The position numbers and the translations under genes are program-made. This document shows, piece by piece, positions 36,885 to 47,641 of a stretch of DNA of 64,000 nt (the first letter of the stretch is position 1; every line of letters begins with the position of its first letter). The DNA lies in contig JAOIZZ010000007.1 in NCBI GenBank assembly GCA_028227395.1, positions 1-64,000 of the forward strand, read 5' to 3'. The notes beneath the pieces are model-generated. The model saw nothing but the letters and a program-made list of their open reading frames with translations, searched no databases and was not told the origin of the DNA. This DNA comes from Woeseiaceae bacterium (GTDB taxonomy: Bacteria > Pseudomonadota > Gammaproteobacteria > Steroidobacterales > Woeseiaceae).

Positions 36885-37931
36885 ATGAATAAAAATAACG
36901 ATAAAAAAAATCTATCCATTAAAAATAATTCTGAAGATAAAAAATCTTGGATTATCATCATCATGCTTGCGGTTATCTCGATATTTATATTTGGACTTTA
37001 TTTCTATTTTATCAATAACTATACAAATATGGATATTCCAAAAAACAATATCCGTTCTCTGGAGAGTGAAATTATCAGACTAGAAAGTTTGGTTGATGAA
37101 AATAAAAAAAATAATCAAACACTTTTTGAGCAACAAACACAATATTCTAATTTAATCGCATTATTATCAAAAAAAATTGATAATAATTTAAATACCGCAC
37201 AATTGCAGCCCGAGCAAACACAGAAATTATGGCTTCTAGCTGAAATTAAGTACTTATTAAACCTTGCCAATACTCAATATCTCCTCTCTTATAATATCGA
37301 TTCAGCCCTTTTAGCTTATGAATTGGCGCTTGAAAAAATAAAGTCATCAAACATACCTGATTTAATTAATATTGAGAACTCTATTAAAAAAGAACTCAAT
37401 ATACTTAATGACTTCAATGCTTATAACTCAGAGAATTTAATTAAATTTTTTGAAGAAATTATGGAAAAGAGTAAATTATTCCCTTTCAATGAAGATGCTA
37501 AAGATAACACTGAATTGCCTATAAATGACTCATCTTGGCCTACAAAAATAATGCAATCCATCAAAGATTCGATGCAAAAAATTATAATTGTTAGAAATAC
37601 TTCAAAAATAAATCTTAATGAAGTCTATCAACCATCCAGTAAAATTATTTCTGCTCGACTCTTAACTTCATTCATGGATATAAAAGTAGCGCTTATAAAC
37701 AACAACCAAAAGAATTATCAAAGATTACTGAAAAATACTATTAATTGGATTGAGCGCTTCTATGACCAAGAAACATCCATCGTCAAAGATACTTTAAATG
37801 ATTTAAATAAAAAATATGAATATATAATTGTAGGTCAAAAACCTGATACCTCTGCAACACTCCTCTTAATTAATGAATATGAGGATATGTTAAATAAAAA
37901 TAAATTCGATACTGAGAATTCAAATAAATGA
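36885..37931 (+). CDS. hemX: HemX-like membrane protein
   Basis: Inner-membrane protein of the HemX family, 348 aa. A cytoplasmic tail of about 25 residues is followed by one transmembrane helix (WIIIIMLAVISIFIFGLYFYF) and a coiled coil (IRSLESEIIRLESLVDENKKNNQTLFEQQ), then the conserved WLLAEIKYLLNLANTQYLL. The exact function is unsettled; in gammaproteobacteria it is part of the hemCDXY operon. Its stop overlaps the hemY start by 4 bases. Confidence 0.87.
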   Translation: MNKNNDKKNLSIKNNSEDKKSWIIIIMLAVISIFIFGLYFYFINNYTNMDIPKNNIRSLESEIIRLESLVDENKKNNQTLFEQQTQYSNLIALLSKKIDNNLNTAQLQPEQTQKLWLLAEIKYLLNLANTQYLLSYNIDSALLAYELALEKIKSSNIPDLINIENSIKKELNILNDFNAYNSENLIKFFEEIMEKSKLFPFNEDAKDNTELPINDSSWPTKIMQSIKDSMQKIIIVRNTSKINLNEVYQPSSKIISARLLTSFMDIKVALINNNQKNYQRLLKNTINWIERFYDQETSIVKDTLNDLNKKYEYIIVGQKPDTSATLLLINEYEDMLNKNKFDTENSNK

Positions 37932-39109
37932 AGTATGGTTTCTTTATAGTTGCAACAATTTTAGCTAGTGCTTTTGTTTCAGAGTTGCTGTTAAAAGATT
38001 CCGGTTATGTTGCGATTTATTACCAAAATTATGTCATAGAAATGTCCTTACTAATCTTTTTATTAGTTTTTTTCTTAGTAATCATTCTTTTGTTTTTTGT
38101 AAAAAAAATCTTTGGTACGCCAAATTTAATTTTTAAAAAAACTAATTTATATAAAAAAAGAAACGCCAATGACTTGCTCGAACAAAGCTATCTAATGATG
38201 GCACGAGGTAATTATAAAAAGGCCGAGAAATACGCAAAAAATTCACTCAAATATTCTGACACTCCTTTAATAGCATACTTGCAAGGAGCAATAGCCGCAG
38301 ATAAGCAAAATCTTCAAAAAAAGCGAGATGATTGGATCAGCAATGCCTACGAAAATTACCCCAAAGGTAATGAAGCAATACTTCTGCTCCAAGCTAAATT
38401 TCAACTGTCTGACCGAAACTTCGAAGATGCACGTACGACATTAAATAAAATCAAAAAAATAAATAATAATAGTATAGAAACCCTAAATCTTTTAAAAAAT
38501 TTGTATATTGAATTAAAAGATTGGCAAAAATTATTGGATATATTACCTTTACTGAGAAAATTCAAAAAATCGAATATGCCATCTTTAGAAAAGATAGAAT
38601 CCATAGCCTATATTCATATTATGAATACTACTAATGATACAAAAAAACTAAATCAAATTTGGAGTAGAGCACCTAAAATCCTCAAAAATAATGTCGAATT
38701 CACTAAAGTCTATTGCCAAAGATTAATTACAGATAATCAAGAAGATCTAGCATCAAAAACAATAACTTCTTTTTTAAACAAAGACTATGATTACACTTTA
38801 GTCTCAATGTATTCGCTAATGAATATTGATAATGCTGAAATCAGTCAAAAAAATATAATGCGATGGATGAAAACTCATGGTAAACGTGATGAATTATTAA
38901 TTGTTGCAGCAGCTATCTGCAATAAAGAAAAATTGTGGGGACAAGCCAGTCGCTATCTTGAAGAATCAATAAGCATATCTCCCTCTTCTGAAGCTTTATT
39001 TAAACTCGGTGAAGTGCTCTCACATCTTGGTAAAACTAAGGCAGGAAATTTCGCTTTTGAAAGGGCCTTAAAAATCCAATCTAACTTAGAAAAGAATAAC
39101 CAAATATGA
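37928..39109 (+). CDS. hemY: HemY family heme-biosynthesis-associated TPR protein
   Basis: Membrane protein with two N-terminal transmembrane helices, followed by TPR-type repeats (SYLMMARGNYKKAEKYAKNSLKYSD; RYLEESISISPSSEALFKLGEVLSHLGKTKAGNFAFERAL). This is the proteobacterial HemY of the hem operon, not protoporphyrinogen oxidase. Biochemical role unclear. Four-base overlaps on both sides show tight coupling. Confidence 0.87.
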   Translation: MKYGFFIVATILASAFVSELLLKDSGYVAIYYQNYVIEMSLLIFLLVFFLVIILLFFVKKIFGTPNLIFKKTNLYKKRNANDLLEQSYLMMARGNYKKAEKYAKNSLKYSDTPLIAYLQGAIAADKQNLQKKRDDWISNAYENYPKGNEAILLLQAKFQLSDRNFEDARTTLNKIKKINNNSIETLNLLKNLYIELKDWQKLLDILPLLRKFKKSNMPSLEKIESIAYIHIMNTTNDTKKLNQIWSRAPKILKNNVEFTKVYCQRLITDNQEDLASKTITSFLNKDYDYTLVSMYSLMNIDNAEISQKNIMRWMKTHGKRDELLIVAAAICNKEKLWGQASRYLEESISISPSSEALFKLGEVLSHLGKTKAGNFAFERALKIQSNLEKNNQI

Positions 39110-39939
39110 AATTTGTCATCGCAGGAGCCGGTTACACCGGTTTATCCGTAATAAAAAGATTATCAAAAGAAAATACTACTTACATTTCTAGAACCAAACA
39201 TGATTTTCCTGACTGTAATTGTAAAATAATTGATCTCGATAATGAGATCAATCCAATAAAGCTTGAGACTCCTTATGTACTTCTTTATACCATCCCACCT
39301 AACCCATCAATGGACATTGATATTAGACTCTCATCATTACTAAAGAATATTTCACCATTACCAAAAAGAATAGTCTATATGAGCACTAGTGGTGTTTATG
39401 GCAATCAAAATGGAAAATTGATCGATGAGCTTATAAAACCAAACCCAAAAACCAACAGAGCGAAAAAAAGATTGGCAGCAGAGCAATTTTTGTATCATTG
39501 GTGCTCAATAAAAAATATCGAACTAATTATATTGAGAGTTTCTGGAATCTATGGCCCGGGTCGTCTGGGATTGGATAGAATAGATAAAGATTTCACTATA
39601 ATTAATGAACATGAAACTAGCTCAAGTAATCGAATACATATTGAGGATTTAACAACTTGCTGTATCGCTGCATTAGAGAACATAAATGCCTCAGGTATTT
39701 ATAATATTTCGGATGGTGATTTTAGGAGTAATACATGGTTTATTAAAAAACTATGCGAATTAAAAAATCTACCGCCACCAAAAGAAATCAAGCGCGAAGA
39801 AGCACTGTCTTCTTGGAGTAAAAAGAGAATCTCGTTCCTTGAAGAATCAAGATGTCTAGACACTAAAAAATTACACAAAGAACTAAAAATTAAATTACTT
39901 TATGGCAATGTCGAAAAAGGGATAAAGGCTAGTATTTAA
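39106..39939 (+). CDS. Atypical SDR / NAD(P)-binding epimerase-like protein (YeeZ type)
   Basis: Extended-SDR-like protein of 277 aa. The nucleotide-binding loop FVIAGAGYTGLSVIKRL is intact, as are YMSTSGVYG and the LRVSGIYGPGR segment common to NAD-dependent epimerases. The catalytic Tyr of YxxxK is absent: the corresponding stretch is TNRAKKRLAAE, as in YeeZ-like atypical SDRs. It is coupled to hemY by a 4-base overlap. Function unknown. Confidence 0.75.
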   Translation: MKFVIAGAGYTGLSVIKRLSKENTTYISRTKHDFPDCNCKIIDLDNEINPIKLETPYVLLYTIPPNPSMDIDIRLSSLLKNISPLPKRIVYMSTSGVYGNQNGKLIDELIKPNPKTNRAKKRLAAEQFLYHWCSIKNIELIILRVSGIYGPGRLGLDRIDKDFTIINEHETSSSNRIHIEDLTTCCIAALENINASGIYNISDGDFRSNTWFIKKLCELKNLPPPKEIKREEALSSWSKKRISFLEESRCLDTKKLHKELKIKLLYGNVEKGIKASI

Positions 39940-40021
39940 AAATAGTTACATTAAAACTATTAAATATAGTCAAAATACACATTGATAGTATTAATTCGGT
40001 TAATTTAGGAACTCGAATCAA

Positions 40022-40711
40022 ATGACAAAGAAAAAAATTTCACAAAAAAATCAATTAAATGAAAAAGAAGTTGAAATATATTTAGAGGAACATCCAGATT
40101 TTTTTATCAATAAAAACCAACTATTAAGCTCACTTCATCTTCCGCATAGCAAGAAAGGAAGTATTTCACTGGTTGAAAAACAAATGACTTTGTTAAGAGA
40201 GGAAAATAGGCAGCAAAGGGACGCTTTAAACGAATTTATAATTACAGCCACAGAAAATGATGCACTTACAAGTAAAATTCAATCCTTAACCATTCAATTA
40301 ATTTCTACAGAAGACTTAAAAACAACCCTTCAAATCTGTCACGATACTTTAATAAATGATTTTAAAATCGATACTTGTAAATTTATTTTATTCACAGAGA
40401 TGAATGTCAAGAAATGCAACTATGTGGATTGTCTCAAGAAAAATGATAGCTCATTAAAATCATTCCAATCTTTTTTAAAAAGTAAATCACCACGCTGCAA
40501 TAAGTTAACTGTTGATCAATATAAATTCTTATTTACGACATCAATAAACATTGCCTCGAGTGCTCTGATCCCTCTTAATACAGAAAAAAAATATGGTTTT
40601 CTTGCCCTTGGAAGTCTTAATGCTGATCACTTCAATCCCAGTATGAGTACGGATTATCTGTCTTTAATAGGGACCTTGATTTCAAAAAAAATCGAACGAG
40701 ATACTATTTAA
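40022..40711 (+). CDS. DUF484 family protein
   Basis: A 229-residue protein of the DUF484 (GAF-like) family. It starts with the helical segment VEIYLEEHPDFFINKNQLLSSLHLPH, followed by a short coiled coil (VEKQMTLLREENRQQRDAL) and an alpha/beta domain ending LIGTLISKKIERD. The family commonly sits between dapF and xerC; here xerC follows by 12 bases but dapF is missing. Function not established. Confidence 0.88.
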   Translation: MTKKKISQKNQLNEKEVEIYLEEHPDFFINKNQLLSSLHLPHSKKGSISLVEKQMTLLREENRQQRDALNEFIITATENDALTSKIQSLTIQLISTEDLKTTLQICHDTLINDFKIDTCKFILFTEMNVKKCNYVDCLKKNDSSLKSFQSFLKSKSPRCNKLTVDQYKFLFTTSINIASSALIPLNTEKKYGFLALGSLNADHFNPSMSTDYLSLIGTLISKKIERDTI

Positions 40712-40723
40712 TAAGAAATAGAA

Positions 40724-41641
40724 ATGAAAGATAAAAATAATAAACAACAACGCTGGATAGAAAAATTTATTGAGCACATAAAATATGAAAAAATATTATC
40801 GCCACATACGTGCAAGAACTATTCACGTGATTTGAATATCTTTTTAGTTTATTGCTTGAACAACAAACTTCAATCTTGGCATATTATTGATGCAGAGCAT
40901 ATTAGAGCTTTTAGTGCCTCGCAATATAGAAAAGGTTTAAATCCCAAATCAATTCAACGTAATTTATCTTCAATAAGATCCTTCTTTCGTTATCTAATAC
41001 GTGAAAATGAAATAAAAAATAATCCAGCACAATCCATCCGATCACCAAAAATAGGAAAAAGATTACCTGAGAATCTTGATGCAGATAGCATGTCAAAACT
41101 TCTAGACATTAAAGATACGGGTTTTATTGCCGATAGAGATAAAGCAATTTTAGAGCTATTGTATTCCTCAGGACTAAGATTAGCGGAGCTTATAAATCTT
41201 AATATCACTGATATTGATTTAGCGGATGCCACAGTTAATGTTCTTGGTAAAGGTAATAAAGAGCGAATTATTCCAATAGGACGTTATGCGTTAGCTTCAT
41301 TGCAAAAATGGCTCAATACAAAAAAGAACATTAAAACAATTGATTATGATGCATTATTTATCAGCAAAAGAGGTAGCCGCATAAGTCCAAGATCAGTTCA
41401 ATCAAGGCTTAATTATTGGGCCAAGAGGCAGGGTATAACCACAAAAGTATACCCTCATCTCTTAAGGCACTCATTCGCAAGTCACCTTCTTGAATCCAGT
41501 CATGATTTAAGAGGTGTGCAAGAATTATTAGGTCATGCCAATATAAGTACTACTCAAATATATACGCACCTTGATTTTCAGCATCTTGCCCAAATATATG
41601 ATGAAACTCATCCGCGAGCTCGTATAAAGCGGAATAAATAA
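40724..41641 (+). CDS. xerC: Tyrosine recombinase XerC
   Basis: Site-specific recombinase that resolves chromosome dimers at dif with XerD. The N-terminal SAM-like domain has FIEHIKYEKILSPHTCKNYSRDL. Catalytic residues are present in order: Arg in SSGLRLAEL, Lys in GKGNKERIIP, HLLRHSFASH, and GHANISTTQIYTHLD with the nucleophilic Tyr. XerC rather than XerD is supported by the DUF484 neighbour and by sequence (305 aa). Confidence 0.95.
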   Translation: MKDKNNKQQRWIEKFIEHIKYEKILSPHTCKNYSRDLNIFLVYCLNNKLQSWHIIDAEHIRAFSASQYRKGLNPKSIQRNLSSIRSFFRYLIRENEIKNNPAQSIRSPKIGKRLPENLDADSMSKLLDIKDTGFIADRDKAILELLYSSGLRLAELINLNITDIDLADATVNVLGKGNKERIIPIGRYALASLQKWLNTKKNIKTIDYDALFISKRGSRISPRSVQSRLNYWAKRQGITTKVYPHLLRHSFASHLLESSHDLRGVQELLGHANISTTQIYTHLDFQHLAQIYDETHPRARIKRNK

Positions 41642-41696
41642 ATCTGTAATAATTAACTGGCTCTAAACCAATAAATTACTAACACAGGGGATAAAA

Positions 41697-42236
41697 ATGG
41701 ATCAATTCCGAGGCACAACTATCGTTTCAGTCCGTCGTAATGGAAAAGTTGCCATAGCGGGTGATGGTCAAGTCAGTTTAGGAAATACCATAATGAAAGG
41801 TAATGCCAAAAAAGTCAGAACTCTCGCTTCAGGTAAAGTTATTGCTGGTTTTGCAGGTGGGACAGCCGATGCTTTTACATTGTTTGAATTATTTGAAAGC
41901 AAGATTGAGCAATACGGTAATTTAACTAGAGCCGCAATTGAGCTCGCAAAAGAATGGCGCACTGATCGTCGCTTAAGACGCTTAGAAGCACTTCTATGCG
42001 TTGCTGATAAGGAATCTTCTTTTATAATTTCAGGTAATGGTGATGTAATTGAACCTGAAAATAATATTATGGCTATCGGTTCTGGCGGAGCATTTGCTCA
42101 AGCTTCGGCACTAGCTTTGATAAACCATACCAAATTAGACGCAGCCACAATAGTTGAAGAATCTTTAAAAATAGCCGGCGAGATATGTGTTTATACAAAT
42201 CACAGCATTACTATTGAAGAATTAGCTTGCAAATAA
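41697..42236 (+). CDS. hslV: ATP-dependent protease subunit HslV
   Basis: Peptidase subunit of the HslUV proteasome-like protease, 179 aa. Processing at the first Thr of [14 protein letters not shown] gives the catalytic N-terminal Thr. [20 protein letters not shown] and the ending [14 protein letters not shown] follow the family. AGGGG lies 7 bases before the ATG. hslU follows within 20 bases. No obvious sigma-32 promoter was seen in the 55-base spacer upstream. Confidence 0.97.
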   Translation: MDQFRGTTIVSVRRNGKVAIAGDGQVSLGNTIMKGNAKKVRTLASGKVIAGFAGGTADAFTLFELFESKIEQYGNLTRAAIELAKEWRTDRRLRRLEALLCVADKESSFIISGNGDVIEPENNIMAIGSGGAFAQASALALINHTKLDAATIVEESLKIAGEICVYTNHSITIEELACK

Positions 42237-42255
42237 CCCATACGGAAAAATAATT

Positions 42256-43590
42256 ATGTCGCAAATGACACCAAGAGAAATTGTTCAAGAACTTGATAAC
42301 CATATCATTGGTCAAGATGAAGCAAAGAGAGCGGTAGCGATTGCTTTAAGAAATCGCTGGAGAAGAATGAAAGTTGATGAGCCATTAAGAAGTGAGATCA
42401 CTCCTAAAAATATTCTCATGATCGGGCCTACGGGTATTGGTAAAACAGAAATTTCAAGACGACTTGCGAAATTAGCTAAAGCGCCTTTCATCAAAGTTGA
42501 AGCCACAAAATTCACCGAGGTAGGTTATGTTGGCCGTGAAGTGGATAGTATTATTCGTGACCTTGTAGATATTGCCGTGAAAATTACACGTGAAACAGAA
42601 ATGGAGAAAGTTCGGCATCGTGCTGAAGACTCTGCAGAAGAAAGAGTGCTTGATGCTTTACTGCCCCCCTCACCAAGTAACAGTGAAACTCATACCAATA
42701 CTAAAGAAAATATGCCAGGTACAAGGCAAAAATTTCGCAAGATGCTCAGAGAAGGAAAATTAGATGACAAAGAAATTGAACTAGAAATTCAAGCTGCTCC
42801 TGTGGGCATAGAGATTATGGCCCCACCAGGAATGGAAGAAATGACTAATCAATTACAAGGAATGTTTCAAAACCTTTCTAACAACAAAACAAAAACTCGA
42901 AAACTAAAAGTTCAAGATGCAATGAAAATCTTGATTAACGAAGAAGCCGCTAAAATGCTTGATGAAGAAAAATTAAAAGCTCAAGCTATCGATTCAGTTG
43001 AACAACAAGGCATAGTTTTTTTAGATGAAATAGATAAAATCGCTAGGCGTTCAGAGGGAATGGGAGCCGATGTCTCAAGAGAAGGTGTGCAAAGAGATCT
43101 TCTGCCCCTTATTGAGGGCTCCACAATTAATACCAAATATGGAATGGTAAAAACAGACCATATTTTATTCATCGCCTCTGGCGCATTTCATGTTTCAAAA
43201 CCATCTGATTTAATCCCTGAGCTACAGGGCCGTTTCCCAATTAGAGTAGAATTAAAATCACTCAAGACGGAAGATTTTGTTCGCATTTTGACGGAACCAG
43301 ATGCATCTCTGACAACTCAGTATATGGCATTAATAAAAACCGAAGGCGTACATTTAAAATTTACCAGTGGTGGAGTTAAACGTCTGGCTGAAGTTGCTTT
43401 TCATGTGAATGAAAATACTGAAAATATTGGTGCCAGAAGATTGCACACTGTTTTGGAAAGATTATTAGAAACAGTCTCATTTGAAGCTTCAGAAATAGAA
43501 GGCAGCAATATTAAGATAGATGAAGATTATGTTAACAAGCATCTTGCTGAATTATCAAAAGATGAGGATTTAAGCCGCTATATTTTATAA
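42256..43590 (+). CDS. hslU: ATP-dependent protease ATPase subunit HslU
   Basis: AAA+ unfoldase of the HslUV complex, 444 aa. Starts [34 protein letters not shown]. Walker [10 protein letters not shown], pore loop [10 protein letters not shown], the I domain (about 110-230), Walker [12 protein letters not shown] and sensor 2 [14 protein letters not shown] are present, and the C-terminal DLSRYIL tail that activates HslV is intact. Confidence 0.97.
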   Translation: MSQMTPREIVQELDNHIIGQDEAKRAVAIALRNRWRRMKVDEPLRSEITPKNILMIGPTGIGKTEISRRLAKLAKAPFIKVEATKFTEVGYVGREVDSIIRDLVDIAVKITRETEMEKVRHRAEDSAEERVLDALLPPSPSNSETHTNTKENMPGTRQKFRKMLREGKLDDKEIELEIQAAPVGIEIMAPPGMEEMTNQLQGMFQNLSNNKTKTRKLKVQDAMKILINEEAAKMLDEEKLKAQAIDSVEQQGIVFLDEIDKIARRSEGMGADVSREGVQRDLLPLIEGSTINTKYGMVKTDHILFIASGAFHVSKPSDLIPELQGRFPIRVELKSLKTEDFVRILTEPDASLTTQYMALIKTEGVHLKFTSGGVKRLAEVAFHVNENTENIGARRLHTVLERLLETVSFEASEIEGSNIKIDEDYVNKHLAELSKDEDLSRYIL

Positions 43591-43615
43591 TAAAATTCTA
43601 GCCTAAATATATCCA

Positions 43616-43984
43616 ATGATAACCTCGCCAATCGAAATTAAATTACGCAATAAATCAAGATTGCTCTCAATTGAATTTAAAGATAATGAGGTTTTTGAGC
43701 TATCTTTCGAGTTTCTTCGAGTTCATTCACCCTCTGCTGAAGTCAAGGGACATAGCCCTAATCAAGCAGTGCTACAGCTAAATAAACATGATGTAATGAT
43801 TAAAGATATAGAACCCATAGGCCATTATGCGATAAGATTAATTTTTGATGATGGGCATGATAGTGGTCTCTATACATGGAAATATCTTTATGAATTAGGC
43901 CGAGATCATGGGGTACTATGGCAAGCTTATCTCGACCAACTTCTGGCCTCTGGATATAATCGCCCTAAAGTAACAGATGATTAA
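43616..43984 (+). CDS. DUF971 (GBBH-like N-terminal domain) protein
   Basis: A 122-residue protein made only of the gamma-butyrobetaine-hydroxylase-like N-terminal domain: ELSFEFLRVHSPSAEVKGH, YAIRLIFDDGHDSGLYTWKYLYELG. The domain occurs alone between hslU and ubiE in many gammaproteobacteria. Its function is unknown; involvement in iron-sulfur or ubiquinone-linked work has been suggested from context only. Confidence 0.88.
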   Translation: MITSPIEIKLRNKSRLLSIEFKDNEVFELSFEFLRVHSPSAEVKGHSPNQAVLQLNKHDVMIKDIEPIGHYAIRLIFDDGHDSGLYTWKYLYELGRDHGVLWQAYLDQLLASGYNRPKVTDD

Positions 43985-43987
43985 TTA

Positions 43988-44731
43988 ATGGATAAAAAAA
44001 CAACTCACTTTGGTTACAAAACTATTGCCAGAGAAGAGAAAGCGGCGCATGTAAAAGATGTCTTTGACTCTGTGTCAAGTCGATACGATGTTATGAACGA
44101 CTTAATGTCGGCTGGCTTACATAGGTTATGGAAGAAATATACTATTGAAAAAGCAGCAGTAAAACGTGGCCAAATAATTTTAGATCTAGCTGGAGGTACT
44201 GGTGATCTTGCAAAAGCTTTTTCTAAACAAGTCGGTGAAGATGGTCATGTGGTATTGGCTGATATTAATTTATCAATGCTAAAAGAGGGGCGCGCTCGAT
44301 TAATTGATGCTGGTGTATCAAAAAATCTATCGATAGTTCAATTGAATGCTGAAAACCTTCCATTTCCAAAAAATAGTTTTGATCTAATCACAATAGCTTT
44401 TGGTCTTCGAAATGTAACTGAAAAACAACTAGCTTTAGAATCAATTTACAAAGCCTTAAAACCTGGTGGCAAGCTATTAATTTTAGAATTCTCAAAACCC
44501 ATAAGTATAATGCAACCTCTATACGATCTTTACTCATTCAAAATCTTACCTTTTCTTGGTGAATTAGTAACTAATGATGCTGAAAGTTATCGTTATTTAG
44601 CAGAATCAATTCGCATGCATCCTGATCAAGATACCTTGATTGGAATGATGAAAAATTCTGGATTAGAGCGTTGCCGTTACCAGAATTTAACTGGTGGAAT
44701 TGTAGCGCTTCACGAAGGTTATAAATTCTAG
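43988..44731 (+). CDS. ubiE: Ubiquinone/menaquinone biosynthesis C-methyltransferase UbiE
   Basis: SAM-dependent methyltransferase, 247 aa, that C-methylates the benzoquinone ring. Motifs: [44 protein letters not shown] (SAM motif I), [13 protein letters not shown] and LEFSKP. Stop overlaps the GTG of ubiJ by one base (TAGTG). Confidence 0.97.
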   Translation: MDKKTTHFGYKTIAREEKAAHVKDVFDSVSSRYDVMNDLMSAGLHRLWKKYTIEKAAVKRGQIILDLAGGTGDLAKAFSKQVGEDGHVVLADINLSMLKEGRARLIDAGVSKNLSIVQLNAENLPFPKNSFDLITIAFGLRNVTEKQLALESIYKALKPGGKLLILEFSKPISIMQPLYDLYSFKILPFLGELVTNDAESYRYLAESIRMHPDQDTLIGMMKNSGLERCRYQNLTGGIVALHEGYKF

Positions 44732-45333
44732 TGAATATTCTTGATAAAACATTACAACCATTTATAAATATGGTTAATAGGCAGATTGCAGAAAAAACTC
44801 CGGCCCTTGACCTTAGTAAAGAACTTGAAGGTAAAGTAATTTCAATGAAAATAAGAGACACTGAGCATCATCTAGATTTCATTATGATTGAAAATAAACT
44901 TCAAGCGGTTAATGATTCAGATGATCATGATGTGCAGATAACCGGCTCGTTACTGACTTTTACAAGCTTAATCAAAAATAGTCCAGAAGAGGCTGTCAGA
45001 GATGGCTTATTAAATTTTCAAGGTGATATCGGGATAGGACAAAAGTTTCAAGAACTAATGCGATATGCAAAGCCTGACTTTGAAGAAGAATTATCACGAG
45101 TATTTGGAGACATGGCAGCACAAAATATTGGAAAGGTAAATTCTAAAGTATCTCATTGGGTAAAAGATTCAAAAAATATCTTAGAACAAAATATCTCTGA
45201 ATATCTTCAAGAAGAGCAAAAAATACTGCCGAGTCAATACGAGTTTAATAAATTTCAAGTAGCCGTAAATAAGTTACGTGATGACGTTGATCGTATTGAA
45301 ATTAAATTCAAAAAAATAAATCATCTTGATTAA
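44731..45333 (+). CDS. ubiJ: Ubiquinone biosynthesis accessory factor UbiJ (SCP2 domain)
   Basis: A 200-residue protein with an SCP2 lipid-binding domain (about residues 15-110: QITGSLLTFTSLI, ALLNFQGDIGIGQKFQELM-like core) and a C-terminal helical segment. UbiJ binds hydrophobic ubiquinone intermediates for the aerobic Ubi complex. GTG start; located between ubiE and ubiB as in most gammaproteobacteria. Confidence 0.9.
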   Translation: MNILDKTLQPFINMVNRQIAEKTPALDLSKELEGKVISMKIRDTEHHLDFIMIENKLQAVNDSDDHDVQITGSLLTFTSLIKNSPEEAVRDGLLNFQGDIGIGQKFQELMRYAKPDFEEELSRVFGDMAAQNIGKVNSKVSHWVKDSKNILEQNISEYLQEEQKILPSQYEFNKFQVAVNKLRDDVDRIEIKFKKINHLD

Positions 45334-45340
45334 ATAAAGT

Positions 45341-46960
45341 ATGTCTTCATTTAAAAATTTAAAAAGATTAATAAAAATCCAGCATGTTCTTGTCAGTTAT
45401 GGTCTTGATGAATTGATTGATAAAACCGGATATTTAAAGCCTTTAAAGTATCTATTTTTGTTATGGCCAAAAAGAGTTAATAAGAAACTCCCACTGGGAC
45501 AAAGAATACGAAAGGCGCTTGAAGAATTGGGACCAATTTTTATTAAATTTGGCCAAGCCATCTCCACTCGACGTGACCTGCTCCCTCTAGAAGTAGCAGA
45601 TGAACTTGCAAAACTTCAAGACCAAGTGCCTCCATTCCCAAAAGAACAGGCTTTAGAGATGCTGGTCAAAGAATATGATCAACCACTCGATGAATTATTT
45701 TCAAGAATTGATAATGAACCATTAGCAGCAGCATCTATTGCACAAGTTCATAGTGCGGCACTCATGGATGGTCAAGAAGTAATCATAAAAATTTTACGCC
45801 CAAATATTAAAAATCTTATCGAAAGTGATGTTGCCGTTCTTCATATATTGGCTCGTTTAGCACAAAAATACTGGCATGAAAGCGAACAAATTAAACCCAT
45901 AGAAATAGTAAATGAATATGAAAAAACAATAATCAATGAATTAGATCTTAAACGCGAAGCAGCCAATACCACGAAATTAAAAAGGAATTTTTCTGGCTCT
46001 GAACTACTTTATGTTCCTGAGATATACTGGGATTTCTGCCGAACAAATATTTTAGTACAGGAGCGTATTTTTGGTACCTCAATACGTGATATTGATACCC
46101 TGAAGTCGAACAACACGAATTTTAAAGTCCTCGCTGAAAATGGAGTAGAGATATTTTTTACACAAGTATTTCGACATAATTTTTTTCATGCGGATATGCA
46201 CCCGGGAAATATTTTTGTTCTACTTGATGATCCAGAGAATCCAAAATATGCCGCTGTTGATTTCGGAATAATCGGTACGCTTACTGAAAATGATCAATAC
46301 TATTTAGCTGAAAACTTTTTAGCTTTTTTTGAAGAAGATTATAGAAAAATTGCTCAATTACATATTGATTCAGGGTGGGTACCTCCCGATACGAGAGTTG
46401 ATGAATTAGAAATTGCTGTACGTACCGTCTGTGAGCCAATTTTCAATAAACCATTATCTGAAATCTCTTTTGCTAAAGTATTAATAAGTCTATTCAACAC
46501 AGCTAGACAATTTAATATGGAAATACAACCTCAACTCATTTTATTACAAAAGACTTTATTCAATATCGAGGGTCTTGGTCGACAGTTATACCCTGAATTG
46601 GATCTCTGGAAAACCGCCTATCCAGTCCTAAAAGAATGGATGGGAGAGCAAATGGGTCCTCGAGCAATTCTTAAAGATTTTCGAAACAATCTTCCTTTAA
46701 TGAGACAAACAGCTCGTAACTTTCCTAAAATTCTAAAACATCTCTCACAGCAAGCGGCGAGTAAAAATGACAACGATATTCTGTTAATTCGAATACAACA
46801 ACAAATATCCCAACAACAACAAAAACAGTTTTACATCGGTGTTGGAGTAACAGCCATTTCATCGAGCGTTCTAATTTATTATCTGGCATCACTACCTTGG
46901 ATTGCTTATTCACTGCTTTTAATTGGAGTAATTTGTTTATATAAAGGCAAACCAACCTAA
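45341..46960 (+). CDS. ubiB: Ubiquinone biosynthesis regulatory protein kinase UbiB
   Basis: Atypical ADCK-family kinase/ATPase, 539 aa. KxGQ motif region FIKFGQAISTRRDLLP, ALAAASIAQVHSA-type A-rich loop (EPLAAASIAQVHSA), HADMHPGNIF and metal-binding DFGIIG are seen. Two hydrophobic C-terminal helices (ISSSVLIYYLASLPWIAYSLLLIGVICLY) anchor it in the inner membrane. It ends one base before trmB. Confidence 0.96.
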   Translation: MSSFKNLKRLIKIQHVLVSYGLDELIDKTGYLKPLKYLFLLWPKRVNKKLPLGQRIRKALEELGPIFIKFGQAISTRRDLLPLEVADELAKLQDQVPPFPKEQALEMLVKEYDQPLDELFSRIDNEPLAAASIAQVHSAALMDGQEVIIKILRPNIKNLIESDVAVLHILARLAQKYWHESEQIKPIEIVNEYEKTIINELDLKREAANTTKLKRNFSGSELLYVPEIYWDFCRTNILVQERIFGTSIRDIDTLKSNNTNFKVLAENGVEIFFTQVFRHNFFHADMHPGNIFVLLDDPENPKYAAVDFGIIGTLTENDQYYLAENFLAFFEEDYRKIAQLHIDSGWVPPDTRVDELEIAVRTVCEPIFNKPLSEISFAKVLISLFNTARQFNMEIQPQLILLQKTLFNIEGLGRQLYPELDLWKTAYPVLKEWMGEQMGPRAILKDFRNNLPLMRQTARNFPKILKHLSQQAASKNDNDILLIRIQQQISQQQQKQFYIGVGVTAISSSVLIYYLASLPWIAYSLLLIGVICLYKGKPT

Positions 46961-47641
46961 GTGCGTACCATAAAAAGTTATGTCAAACGCAAAGGAAGAA
47001 TCACTGAAGGTCAAAACCAAGCGATTAATACACTATGGACAAAATATGGAATTGACTATTCAAAAGAATTCTTAAATTTTCCTTTTATTTTTAATAACAA
47101 CCATCCAGTACATTTAGAAATTGGTTTCGGTGATGGAGAATCACTGATTAAGCAAGCAGCCTCTAATCTTGAAAACAATTATTTCGGCATTGAAGTGCAT
47201 GACCCAGGAATTGGTCGTTGCCTAATGAATATTAAAAAACATAATCTAACTAATATAATGATTTCTTCTCATGACGCTATTGAAGTTATGAATGATCAAA
47301 TAAAAGAAAATACACTGGAAAGAATTAATCTCTATTTTCCAGATCCATGGCCAAAAAAACGTCACCATAAACGCCGAATCGTGCAGCCCATGTTTCTGGA
47401 TATGATCGCAAGTCGCCTAAAAGAAGGTGGCACACTTAACATTGCAACCGACTGGGCAGCCTATGCAGAGCATATCGACGAAGTTTTTTCCCATTCGGAT
47501 CACTTTATCTGCATCGAGCGTCGCGAACACGACGGTGAACTGCCATTCAAGCGTCCTCAAACAAAATTCGAACGTCGCGGACTAAAGAAAGGTCATCGAA
47601 TATGGGATTGGTGTTTTAAAAAAAACCTAATACTTAAATAA
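46961..47641 (+). CDS. trmB: tRNA (guanine-N7)-methyltransferase TrmB
   Basis: Methylates G46 of tRNA variable loops, 226 aa. SAM site HLEIGFGDGESLIKQA, NLYFPDPWPKKRHHKRRIVQPMF and ATDWAAYAEHIDEVF are family signatures; the RPQTKFERRGLKKGHRIWD end is complete. The start is GTG directly after the ubiB stop. From about base 47340 to the stop the base composition changes: lines at 48-50% GC against 25% just upstream, while the protein stays normal. Confidence 0.95.
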   Translation: MRTIKSYVKRKGRITEGQNQAINTLWTKYGIDYSKEFLNFPFIFNNNHPVHLEIGFGDGESLIKQAASNLENNYFGIEVHDPGIGRCLMNIKKHNLTNIMISSHDAIEVMNDQIKENTLERINLYFPDPWPKKRHHKRRIVQPMFLDMIASRLKEGGTLNIATDWAAYAEHIDEVFSHSDHFICIERREHDGELPFKRPQTKFERRGLKKGHRIWDWCFKKNLILK